64,000 nucleotides of DNA from Chitinophaga ginsengisegetis (GTDB lineage: Bacteria > Bacteroidota > Bacteroidia > Chitinophagales > Chitinophagaceae). This document shows, one piece after another, positions 26,554 through 34,415 of the stretch. Under the pieces are notes generated by a model, which saw only the letters and a program-made list of their open reading frames with translations, ran no database searches and was not told the origin of the DNA. The stretch spans positions 620,001-684,000 of the forward strand of contig NZ_FUZZ01000002.1 in the NCBI RefSeq assembly GCF_900168065.1, in the 5' to 3' direction. Within the stretch, counting starts at the first letter, position 1. The number at the start of each line of letters is the position of its first letter. The translations under genes and the position numbers were made by a program.

Positions 26554-26901
26554 CTATTGCGCTTCCGGTATCTGCATGGCTATTAATTCCTGCCGTGATA
26601 CCGATGGTATTTTATGTTGTGTCAACTTCGTTGCTACCACCTGCCCTACACGCATTGCCTCCTCTCTTGATCTGAACACATGATTACCGGGAATAGCGGG
26701 TATCACATCCTGGTAGATATAGGTATGTCCATCTACATTTACCCTGTATCCCCATCCGTTGTTTATCTCAAAGGGCACCACTACTACCGGAACCATATCC
26801 GACCCGGGGCCGGGTGTGGTTTGCCGGTAAGATTTCCCCACTACAAAAGCCAGTACGATCACGGCAATACCAGCTACGATAATGATATTACGTTTAGTCA
26901 T
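26554..26901 (-). CDS. DUF4907 family protein, membrane-anchored
   Basis: A protein of about 115 residues starting MTKRNIIIVAGIAVIVLAF. One N-terminal hydrophobic segment acts as signal or anchor. The DUF4907-like domain follows: PFEINNGWGYRVNVDGHTYI, then VIPAIPG and FRSREEAMRVGQVVATKL. The start at 26901 is preferred because it begins the signal segment and overlaps the Kelch gene stop by only 8 bp; an in-frame ATG upstream at 26919 is possible. The domain has no known biochemical role. It is coupled to the Kelch lipoprotein gene. Confidence 0.75.
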   Translation of the reverse strand: MTKRNIIIVAGIAVIVLAFVVGKSYRQTTPGPGSDMVPVVVVPFEINNGWGYRVNVDGHTYIYQDVIPAIPGNHVFRSREEAMRVGQVVATKLTQHKIPSVSRQELIAMQIPEAQ

Positions 26902-27898
26902 TTTTGTTGTACTCTGCATTTGGATCAAATTCCCATAAATCATCGAGCGACAGGCTGGAACTGGCGCCCAGTCCAACGAAGCCACGGTCTTTCAGGCTAA
27001 AGCCAACCGCTCCAGAGCGGGCAGCTCCTTCAAAATCGGTTTTCTGTACCCAGCGGTCAGTACCCGGCGTGTATTCCCATACAGCGGCGGAATAGCCGCC
27101 TTTAATACCTGAAACGATATAGCCTTTGCCTTTCATGGAGAAAGCGGCAGCAGAGCTGCCTGCAAAGTTATAGTCATCATCAAAACTATCGTCGTTTACG
27201 TTGGCGATCGGGTTGAGGGTAGTCCAGGTAGTTCCGTCGAATGAATAGAAGTCGGTTACATTAGCTGCGTTGGCAGTACCCATGCAAACGTAGGCTTTGT
27301 TACCGATCACAAAAGCAGAAGCATCTGTTCTCTTTCCGCTGTTCATACTTTCTACCTGCGTCCACGCTGTAGCATCCGGAGCAGTAGGATCAAATTTCCA
27401 GTTATCCTTTAACCAGTTGCCATCATAACCGGTGGTAATAAAACCTTTGTCGTTCAGTGCAAAAGCCACTGCGCCGTAACGGGCCGTTCCTTTAAAGTTG
27501 GCTTTTTTGGTCCAGGTTTTGGCAACCGGATCGTATTCGTAAAAGTCGTTCAGCTTATTTAATCCGTCGTAACCGGTACCCACATAACCTTTACCGGCCA
27601 TTGCCATGCCAACGGCTCCATTCCTCGCTACACCGGGGAATGAGGTTATCTGCGTCCACTGGTTCAGATCCACATCGTATACCCAGAAGTCCTGTAATCT
27701 TTCCGTTCCATCATAGCCGGTACCTACGTAGGCTTTATTATCAATTACGAAGGAAGCTGCCGAGCTCCTGGCCACGCCTTCGTATTGAGAGCGCTTCATC
27801 CAGTTCCCCACCAGCGTAGTGGTATCTGAACTTTTCGAACAGGCCGCCAGGGAAGCCATCAATAATAAACTATAACCTTTTAAATATCGCATTAGCAT
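26894..27898 (-). CDS. Kelch-repeat lipoprotein
   Basis: A 334-residue lipoprotein. The signal is YSLLLMASLAACSK, with the lipobox Cys near residue 20. At least six Kelch-type beta-propeller blades follow with the pattern ARSGAVGFxxxxxGYVGTGYDG. Repeats at about 45, 95, 145, 195, 250 and 300 end in W-E/Y-x-Y/F-D-P motifs (DFYEYDPVAKTWTK, WKFDPTA). A beta-propeller of this kind usually binds proteins or glycans at the cell surface. It is divergent from the DUF4270 gene and overlaps the DUF4907 gene; the three types tend to occur together in this phylum, as I recall. Confidence 0.8.
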   Translation of the reverse strand: MLMRYLKGYSLLLMASLAACSKSSDTTTLVGNWMKRSQYEGVARSSAASFVIDNKAYVGTGYDGTERLQDFWVYDVDLNQWTQITSFPGVARNGAVGMAMAGKGYVGTGYDGLNKLNDFYEYDPVAKTWTKKANFKGTARYGAVAFALNDKGFITTGYDGNWLKDNWKFDPTAPDATAWTQVESMNSGKRTDASAFVIGNKAYVCMGTANAANVTDFYSFDGTTWTTLNPIANVNDDSFDDDYNFAGSSAAAFSMKGKGYIVSGIKGGYSAAVWEYTPGTDRWVQKTDFEGAARSGAVGFSLKDRGFVGLGASSSLSLDDLWEFDPNAEYNKND

Positions 27899-28139
27899 GT
27901 TCTTTTTACTAGCGCCAAAATTATCCGCAGGAGCATTCCCGCAAACAGGAAATAGCTGTTCCCCTGTTTTTAACGGACGGATACCGTTATTTCATCTACC
28001 AGTTGGTTTCTTTCGGCTGAAATGCCTGTTGCTGCGCTATTGGCGGCATAAAGGATATATTTCGTTATTCATCGATGAATTTTGGCCGTTGGCATATTAA
28101 AGGAACTGAAAGTATTGATCCTGTCTAAAATTGCGCACC

Positions 28140-29474
28140 ATGAACAATACCATGTATCACTTATTTTTCAGGCGTTCAGCAGGAGGTATACGCAGATACC
28201 TCCCCGCACTTTTACTGGTGGCGGCTGTTTCTTCCTGCCAAAAAACCGGGTTTACCTATAATAATGTTGTAGATAATAATCAGAATACGGATTACATCCT
28301 GACCGACACGCTCACTGTAAATGTGAAAACCGTGCAGCAGGATTCTGTACCCACTTCCGGGGCTGAAGTATTACTGGCCGGGAAAAGAGTGGACCCGCTG
28401 TTTGGCACCGCCACCATACAATCCTATTTCCAGATTGCGCAACCCGCTGCAGTAGAGATCCCGGTGAATGGCTCCGCATACGATTCTATGGTATTGATAA
28501 TGCGTCCTAACGGCTATATCGCCGGCGACTCCACCATACCACAGGATCTCCAGGTATACCGGGTAACATCTACCATACAAACCGCAAAAAATTTCTACTA
28601 CCTGTATAACAACAGCAGCTTCTCCACAGAAAGCACGCCGATAGGCAGTTTCAGCGGCATTATCAGGCCGGGTACCGACAAAACCGTTACCCTGCATATG
28701 TCCGATCAGCTGGGCGCCCAACTGTTTGGCATGCTGCGCGATAAAAGCCCGGACATCACTGCCAATAATACCTTCCTGGAATTCTTTAAAGGACTGAATG
28801 TGAGAGGTGGCCCCAACAGTAAAGCCGTTAGCGGATTTAGCGCAACCGACAGCTCCCTCGTGATGCGGTTATACTATCATGTTAACGAAATCATCACCAC
28901 TGTTAAATACGTTGATTTTAAAATGCAGGCGTCTAACCTGCAATTCAACCAGGTAGTAGCGGATCATACCGGCACGCCACTGGCGCCGCTTACCGGCAAC
29001 GTTAAAGAACTTTCCTCTGCCAGCACCGGCAACAGGGTATTCACACAACCTATCACCGGATCGGCTACACGAATAGATATCCCCTATATCAAAAACCTTG
29101 TGTACATGGGGCAGTTCTTTAAAATAATGAAAGTATATATGACGCTCAAACCTGTGCTGGGCACTTATACAGATAGCCGCCTGCCACCAAGAATGGCGCT
29201 GTGCGAAGTAAATAAACTGAACGATGTAACAGATACCCTTACTTATGGTCAACTGACTGTAGATAAACTGTATGATAAAAACACCAACTACACTTTCGAC
29301 ATTACCAGCTATGTAACAAAAGAACAAACCGTCAGCGACGTCAACTCCCGCGGCCTCCTGCTTACACCAAGTGCTACAGACAGCAGAACAACGCTGGACC
29401 GGCTGGTTACAGGTGATCAGAAGAATACTCAAAACCAGCTTAAAATACAGTTATACTATCTGTTGTATAAATAA
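28140..29474 (+). CDS. DUF4270 family lipoprotein
   Basis: A lipoprotein of about 444 residues. The signal RYLPALLLVAAVSSCQK has its lipobox Cys near residue 33. The body has the DUF4270 pattern: DTLTVNVKTVQQDSVPTSG, then LAGKRVDPLFGTATIQSYFQI, and a C-terminal LYYLLYK. DUF4270 proteins are surface or periplasmic lipoproteins of Bacteroidota with no known activity. The ATG at 28140 is chosen over an upstream TTG (28131). The downstream outer-membrane-protein gene begins 9 bp after the stop, so the two form an operon. Confidence 0.82.
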   Translation: MNNTMYHLFFRRSAGGIRRYLPALLLVAAVSSCQKTGFTYNNVVDNNQNTDYILTDTLTVNVKTVQQDSVPTSGAEVLLAGKRVDPLFGTATIQSYFQIAQPAAVEIPVNGSAYDSMVLIMRPNGYIAGDSTIPQDLQVYRVTSTIQTAKNFYYLYNNSSFSTESTPIGSFSGIIRPGTDKTVTLHMSDQLGAQLFGMLRDKSPDITANNTFLEFFKGLNVRGGPNSKAVSGFSATDSSLVMRLYYHVNEIITTVKYVDFKMQASNLQFNQVVADHTGTPLAPLTGNVKELSSASTGNRVFTQPITGSATRIDIPYIKNLVYMGQFFKIMKVYMTLKPVLGTYTDSRLPPRMALCEVNKLNDVTDTLTYGQLTVDKLYDKNTNYTFDITSYVTKEQTVSDVNSRGLLLTPSATDSRTTLDRLVTGDQKNTQNQLKIQLYYLLYK

Positions 29475-29483
29475 AGGATACTC

Positions 29484-30713
29484 ATGCGAATAAAAATATA
29501 TAGCGGATTAATCATACTCCTGTTGTGCACAGCCACTGTAAAAGCACAACGCGGCCTCAATTCCATTTACTCTGCCTATGGCATAGGCGACCTGGAATCG
29601 AGGGATTACAGCCGCAATTTCGGGCTGGGAAGCACCGGCATCGGCCGCAGGCATTCCGGTTACCTCAACGAACTGAATCCCGCCTCCTACAGCGCACTGC
29701 CTCCGCAAAACTTTATGTTTGACGTGTCGCTGAAAGCACAGCAGATAAATTACAGCGGCAACAATATTTCACAAAGCGCCGGGGATATTAATTTTAAACG
29801 GCTCGCACTCGGATTCAAAGCAGCCAAATGGTGGGGCATCGGCGCAGGTATTACACCCTTCAGCAGCATCGATTACAAACTGGAAAACCAACAGTTTGTA
29901 ACCGGCACAGGCACCCCTGTAACCGCCACCACTACCGGCACCGGTGGATTTAACCGGGCCTATATCTCCAACGGTTTCCAGATCAGCAAAAATTTCTCCG
30001 CCGGCGTATCTACCGCCTTCTTATTCGGACCGCTGAATACTACCCAATATATTGGTTCTGACTCCTTACAAACACAACATAACAAATACGGATTCAAACC
30101 TAACTTTACAGCAGGCGCACAATATGCAGGAAAAATAGGCAAGGACTGGCAACTCGGACTGGGCGCCACTTACCGCTTCGAAACAACGATGAAGCTCCAG
30201 GAAAAACTGAATATTGTTAACCAGGACGGCACTTCGCTATACCAGAAAGATGAAGACCCTTCTTTCTTTACCCTGCCCGCAGAATATGGTGCAGGTTTGA
30301 GTCTTACCAACGGTACCATTACCTGGGTAGCAGATTACCGGCACTCGCTGTGGAACTCATTGAATGAAAAAGGCGCTACCTACCGCTACCAGGATGGAGA
30401 ACGGTATTCTACCGGTGTAGAATATACGATTAAACGGCAGTACTATAACCAGAGCTTTGAAGGAGCCGTGTTACAGGCGGGATTTGCTTATAATAAAACC
30501 CCGCTGGTAGTGGGCAGCACACAAATCACTGATATCTCCGGTACATTGGGCGTATCACTCCCCAATAAAAATGGTCAGCTAAGGTATTATGTTGGTCTGG
30601 AAGCCGGACAACGCGGCAAAGAAGGCACTGCGCTGGTGAAGGAAACATACGTAAATGCTGTATTTAACTTCAGCTTAAGGGATATCTGGTTCTTTAAACG
30701 ATTAGCGCAATAG
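29484..30713 (+). CDS. Outer-membrane beta-barrel protein
   Basis: A 409-residue protein. The signal peptide ends VKAQ near residue 21. The mature part shows many alternating amphipathic strands rich in Gly, Tyr and Asn (YAGKIGKDWQLGLGATYRF, AGFAYNKTPLVVG) and ends with an aromatic-hydrophobic strand (NFSLRDIWFF), as outer-membrane barrels do. The N-terminal motif SIYSAYGIGDLESRDYSRN resembles a Bacteroidota porin-like/FadL-like family. The precise transport role is unknown. It is co-transcribed with the DUF4270 lipoprotein, which may be its surface partner. Confidence 0.75.
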   Translation: MRIKIYSGLIILLLCTATVKAQRGLNSIYSAYGIGDLESRDYSRNFGLGSTGIGRRHSGYLNELNPASYSALPPQNFMFDVSLKAQQINYSGNNISQSAGDINFKRLALGFKAAKWWGIGAGITPFSSIDYKLENQQFVTGTGTPVTATTTGTGGFNRAYISNGFQISKNFSAGVSTAFLFGPLNTTQYIGSDSLQTQHNKYGFKPNFTAGAQYAGKIGKDWQLGLGATYRFETTMKLQEKLNIVNQDGTSLYQKDEDPSFFTLPAEYGAGLSLTNGTITWVADYRHSLWNSLNEKGATYRYQDGERYSTGVEYTIKRQYYNQSFEGAVLQAGFAYNKTPLVVGSTQITDISGTLGVSLPNKNGQLRYYVGLEAGQRGKEGTALVKETYVNAVFNFSLRDIWFFKRLAQ

Positions 30714-30716
30714 TGG

Positions 30717-30743
30717 GTAGGAATCGCCTTCGGCGATTCCTAC
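30717..30743. terminator. Hairpin between convergent genes
   Basis: A perfect 12-bp stem (30717-30728 with 30732-30743) surrounds a 3-nt loop. It overlaps the stop codon of the minus-strand glycosidase (30740-30742) and starts 4 nt after the outer-membrane-protein gene. T-tracts are weak on both sides, so termination strength is uncertain. Confidence 0.6.
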
Positions 30744-32116
30744 AATTCTTTCTCCGCCGACAACAACTCCCGGAACCAGTAGCCGGAGTCTTTGATCATT
30801 CGCTGCTGCGTATCAAAATTTACGTACACAAGGCCAAAGCGGGCGCGGTAGCCTTCTGCCCACTCAAAATTATCGGTAAGGGTCCAGGCGAAATAACCAT
30901 CTACCGGAATCCCTTCCTTTTTTGCTTTCAGCACCGCTGCAAGATATTCCTGGAAATAGCTGATGCGTGCAGTATCTGCTATCCGGCCATCGGCGCCGGG
31001 TATATCCTGGAAGGCGGCTCCCCCTTCGGTAACGATCAGTTTTTTTACACCTTTGTAACCGGCAAACTGGCGGAGAATTTCGTATAACCCGTTGCCGTTA
31101 ATTTCCCAACCCAGTCCTGTTAACGGCACATTCCTGTACCGGGCCTTCACTTCGGAGATTCTCACCACCGGCATAAAAGTGTTGTACTTTACTACCAGCG
31201 GGAAATAATTCTGCACACCAATAAAATCAAAATCAAAGGCCAGCCGGTCCCAGTCGCGCCACAGGGCGTACCGGCGTTCAATACGTTTGAGCAACGGAAA
31301 ATCCGTTACCGGGTATCCCATTCCCAGCGAAGGTTCCAGGAACAGGCGGTTAAACAGTGCATCTGCACGACGCGCCGCCATCAGGTCGGCGTCGCTGTTG
31401 CTATTAGGGATAATCTGTGAGCAGGACAGCGCCGTGCCGATATTGGCGCCGGCAACTTCTTCCCGTAGCACGCGTCCACCTTCCGCCTGTGCCATCACTG
31501 CATGATGCACGGCCGGCAAAAACCAGGAGAGCCCAAACTTGCCCGGTGCATGTACACCAAGCATGTAACCCAGGGCCGTAAAGCCGAAAGGCTCATTCAT
31601 CACAATCCAGTTCTTCACTTTATTCCCGAATTCGCGGGCGCATACCCGTACAAATTCTTCAAAAGCAAAAACAACACCCCGGTGGCTCCAGCCGCCTTTA
31701 TGCTCCAGCGCCTGGGGCAAATCCCAGTGATAAAGCGTTACATAAGGCTCCAGCCCCAGCTCCAGGCACGCATCTATTACCCGGTGATAAAAGTCGATCC
31801 CCGCCGGATTCACCGCACCCGTGCCTTTAGGCATGATGCGCGACCACGACAGTGAAAAACGGAACACGGAAAAGCCCAATAGCTTTGCCAGCAGTATATC
31901 CTGTGTATAGCGGTTGTAAAAATCGGTGGCTACCTGTGCGTGACTTTTATCTTTGATCTTTCCTTTACGGCCGGAGAAAGTATCCCAAATAGAGGGTCCT
32001 TTGCCATCGGTATTGAAGGCACCTTCATTCTGAAATGCGGAAATAGTAACCCCCCAGAGAAAATCATCCCCGAAATCCTTTCGGGTAAAGGGTATGGCAG
32101 TTGTTTGCATATGCAA
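30740..32116 (-). CDS. GH1 beta-glucosidase
   Basis: A 458-residue family 1 glycoside hydrolase. The acid/base is Glu175 in WIVMNEPFGF and the nucleophile is Glu364 in LIVTEGGAAF. The N-terminal motif FLWGVTISAFQNEG and the sugar-binding WDLPQALEHKGGW are present. The consensus around the nucleophile is usually TENG; here it is TEGG. No signal peptide is seen, so it should act in the cytoplasm on imported beta-linked disaccharides. The second ATG (32110) is an equally plausible start. It stands alone and is convergent with the outer-membrane-protein gene. Confidence 0.88.
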   Translation of the reverse strand: MHMQTTAIPFTRKDFGDDFLWGVTISAFQNEGAFNTDGKGPSIWDTFSGRKGKIKDKSHAQVATDFYNRYTQDILLAKLLGFSVFRFSLSWSRIMPKGTGAVNPAGIDFYHRVIDACLELGLEPYVTLYHWDLPQALEHKGGWSHRGVVFAFEEFVRVCAREFGNKVKNWIVMNEPFGFTALGYMLGVHAPGKFGLSWFLPAVHHAVMAQAEGGRVLREEVAGANIGTALSCSQIIPNSNSDADLMAARRADALFNRLFLEPSLGMGYPVTDFPLLKRIERRYALWRDWDRLAFDFDFIGVQNYFPLVVKYNTFMPVVRISEVKARYRNVPLTGLGWEINGNGLYEILRQFAGYKGVKKLIVTEGGAAFQDIPGADGRIADTARISYFQEYLAAVLKAKKEGIPVDGYFAWTLTDNFEWAEGYRARFGLVYVNFDTQQRMIKDSGYWFRELLSAEKEL

Positions 32117-32235
32117 TACCTGTAACCGGGGGCAAATGCCTCCCGAAACAGCATGCAGTTTACAACAGTTTTCGTGGAAATTTAATTATATAATTGTTAA
32201 CGGGACATTTGCGGCCGGACAGGCGATGGTGAAAA

Positions 32236-32268
32236 TTTCGCAAAAGCTGTTTTAATATATTATTTTTG
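32236..32268 (+). promoter_or_regulatory. Promoter of the FGE-type lipoprotein gene
   Basis: TATTTTTG at 32261-32268 matches the -7 element exactly. TTTC at 32236-32239 is a 3-of-4 match to the -33 element, with a 21-nt spacer. It lies 31 nt before the ATG at 32300. Confidence 0.5.
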
Positions 32269-32299
32269 AAAGCCTACTAAATTGATAGACAAATATTAT

Positions 32300-33346
32300 A
32301 TGTTTAAGATAAACCTATTGCTTGGCTTTGCATTTCTGAGCGCCTGCGCGGGGAATCCGGGGAAGCAGGAACCAGCTGCTGCCGGAAAGGATTCGCTGAA
32401 TAAAATGGTACTGGTACCGGCAGGTACTTTTACAATGGGCGCCGACGACTCCACCGGTATGGCAGATGAATATCCTAAACACACCGTGGATATTGCCGGT
32501 TTCTGGATGGATGAACATGAAGTAACCAATGCCGAATTTGCACGATTTGTAGCCGCAACAGGATATGTAACTACTGCGGAAAAGCCTATCAGTAAAGAAG
32601 AATTGCTGGCCAGCCTGCCGCCCGGAACACCGGAACCCGACAGCGCTGCATTGGCAAGCATGATGATGCCGGGAGCGCTGGTATTCACGCCTCCTGATCA
32701 TGCGGTTCCTTTCAATGATATTTCCCAGTGGTGGTCTTTTGTGGCAGGTGCTACCTGGCAGCATCCTGAAGGACCAGCCAGCAACATCGATAAGCGGGAA
32801 AATGAGCCCGTTACACAGGTGTCGTGGCTGGATGCACAGGCTTACGCCAAATGGGCCGGGAAACGCCTTCCTACGGAGGCAGAATGGGAATATGCAGCAC
32901 GTGGCGGCCTGTCGGGCAAAATATATCCCTGGGGAACCGAAGCCTTAACCAGCGGCAAGCCCAAAGCCAATACCTGGAATGGTAATTTCCCTTACAATAA
33001 TACCAAAACAGATGGCTACTACGGTCTCGCCCCGGTGAAATCGTATAGCCCTAACGGTTACCAGTTATACGACATGTCCGGCAATGTGTGGGAATGGTGT
33101 GAAGACTGGTACGATGCCAATTATTATATCCAGGGAGAAAAAGGAGTGAAGAATCCGGCGGGACCGGCAGCAGGGTTTGATCCGGACGATCCGGGCCAGG
33201 CCAAGCGCGTAATCCGGGGAGGTTCCTTTATGTGCAGTGACGAATATTGCCGGGGATACCGGGTGTCGGCACGCATGAAAAGCACACCTGAATCCGGTTT
33301 GGCGAACCTGGGTTTCCGCTGCGTGCGTTCACTTGACCAAAACTGA
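32300..33346 (+). CDS. SUMF1/FGE-type lipoprotein with intact active-site cysteines
   Basis: A 348-residue protein starting MFKINLLLGFAFLSACAG, a lipoprotein signal with lipobox LSAC. The rest is one SUMF1/formylglycine-generating-enzyme domain: MVLVPAGTFTMG, WMDEHEVTNAEFARFV, KRLPTEAEWEYAARGG, SGNVWEWCEDWYD. Near the end, Cys312 and Cys317 in GGSFMCSDEYCRGYR match the Cys-x4-Cys copper site of true FGE; many SUMF1 homologues lack it. FGE converts a sulfatase Cys to formylglycine. Here it would act outside the cytoplasm. The ATG at 32300 is chosen over an upstream TTG (32282). The end overlaps the convergent DsbA-like gene by 18 bp. Confidence 0.85.
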   Translation: MFKINLLLGFAFLSACAGNPGKQEPAAAGKDSLNKMVLVPAGTFTMGADDSTGMADEYPKHTVDIAGFWMDEHEVTNAEFARFVAATGYVTTAEKPISKEELLASLPPGTPEPDSAALASMMMPGALVFTPPDHAVPFNDISQWWSFVAGATWQHPEGPASNIDKRENEPVTQVSWLDAQAYAKWAGKRLPTEAEWEYAARGGLSGKIYPWGTEALTSGKPKANTWNGNFPYNNTKTDGYYGLAPVKSYSPNGYQLYDMSGNVWEWCEDWYDANYYIQGEKGVKNPAGPAAGFDPDDPGQAKRVIRGGSFMCSDEYCRGYRVSARMKSTPESGLANLGFRCVRSLDQN

Positions 33347-33838
33347 AGATAGTTCACGGTAGTCGCCGTTATAGCGTTTGCCGTTTACATAAAAAGTAGG
33401 CGTGCCGTTTACGCCGCTGCGAACACCGCTTTCAAAGTCGGCCTCCACCCTGCTCAGCAGTTTGGGCGCCTCCATGTCTTCTGTGAATCGCTGCAGATCC
33501 AGCCCCACTTCTTTTGCCAGTGTTAACAACAGGGCTTCATTTAATTCGGGCTGACGGTTGTAAATGGCATCATGCATTTCCCAGAAACGGTTCTGTTTAG
33601 CGGCGGCTTCTGCTGCCAATGCGGCATCCATCGCATATTCATGGGCTTCAGACAATGGAAAATTGCGGAATACAAACCGGAGCTGGCGGGCAAAACGTTC
33701 CTGCAGTTCTTTTACCACGAAAAAAGCCTCCCGGCAGAAAGGGCATTGAAAGTCGCCATATTCAACCAGTTCGATAGTGGCATCGGGCGCACCGAGGACA
33801 TGGTCCAATGCGTTTACCGGTGGGATCAGTGTAGGCAT
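33329..33838 (-). CDS. DsbA-family thioredoxin-fold protein
   Basis: A protein of about 169 residues starting MPTLIPPVNALDHVLG. It has a DsbA-like fold and the redox motif CPFC in YGDFQCPFCREAFF near residue 34. The cis-Pro is in GVNGTPTFYVNGKRYNG near 152. No signal peptide is visible, so it probably acts in the cytoplasm as a thiol oxidoreductase or in thiol stress defence. The start follows the peroxiredoxin stop by 1 nt, which fixes it at 33838. The last 18 nt overlap the FGE gene tail to tail. Confidence 0.82.
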   Translation of the reverse strand: MPTLIPPVNALDHVLGAPDATIELVEYGDFQCPFCREAFFVVKELQERFARQLRFVFRNFPLSEAHEYAMDAALAAEAAAKQNRFWEMHDAIYNRQPELNEALLLTLAKEVGLDLQRFTEDMEAPKLLSRVEADFESGVRSGVNGTPTFYVNGKRYNGDYRELSSVLVK

Positions 33839-33839
33839 A

Positions 33840-34301
33840 TCAGTTATTTTTGAGATTTTCCAGGGCTTCCAGGATACCATCTGCGCCCGGGTTTTCGTTC
33901 ACCGGCGATAAATAGCTCCATTGAATGATGCCGTTGGCATCTATTACAAATAACGCACGTTTGCTTACGCCAAACTTCTCCTCATATACGCCGTAAGCAA
34001 TGGAAACCGCGCCTTTCGGCTCAAAATCGGAGAGCAGGTCGAAGTGGATCTGGCGGGCGCTGGCAAACGCGTGATGGCACCAGGCGCCATCTACGGAAAT
34101 ACCCAATAGCACAGCATTGTACTTTTCAAAGTAGTGAAGCATTTCATTGTACAGCGTCATCTGATCGCTGCATACGGGACTCCAGTCGGCCGGGTAAAAG
34201 GCCAGGATAACATTTTTTCCACGCAGGTCCTTTAAATGTACCTTCCTTTCCGGAGTGGCTTCCAATGTGAAATCAGGAGCAGTTTCGCCTTTCTGTAACA
34301 T
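33840..34301 (-). CDS. Peroxiredoxin (AhpC/TSA family, Bcp/AhpE-like)
   Basis: A 153-residue peroxiredoxin. The peroxidatic Cys is in PADWSPVCSDQMTLY near residue 44, where the usual T is replaced by V (PVC rather than TTEC). A second Cys in DGAWCHHAF near 78 could be the resolving one. It reduces peroxides using thiol partners. The DsbA-like gene follows directly and may supply or receive the electrons (inference from coupling). Confidence 0.85.
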   Translation of the reverse strand: MLQKGETAPDFTLEATPERKVHLKDLRGKNVILAFYPADWSPVCSDQMTLYNEMLHYFEKYNAVLLGISVDGAWCHHAFASARQIHFDLLSDFEPKGAVSIAYGVYEEKFGVSKRALFVIDANGIIQWSYLSPVNENPGADGILEALENLKNN

Positions 34302-34361
34302 AAGCGGTTGAATTGTTAGTCCTATATAAACAGCTGCCGCGGAATAATGTTGTGCAGAAAC

Positions 34362-34393
34362 AAAAATGCCACGGTGGCGGACCGTGGCTTTTT
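34362..34393 (-). terminator. Intrinsic terminator downstream of the M56 gene
   Basis: An 8-bp GC-rich stem (34368-34375 with 34381-34388) surrounds a 5-nt loop. Flanking A and T runs give a T-tract on the minus strand. It lies 22 nt beyond the stop of the minus-strand gene at 34416. Confidence 0.8.
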
Positions 34394-34415
34394 GTGAGAT
34401 AGGCTGTTGCCTTTA

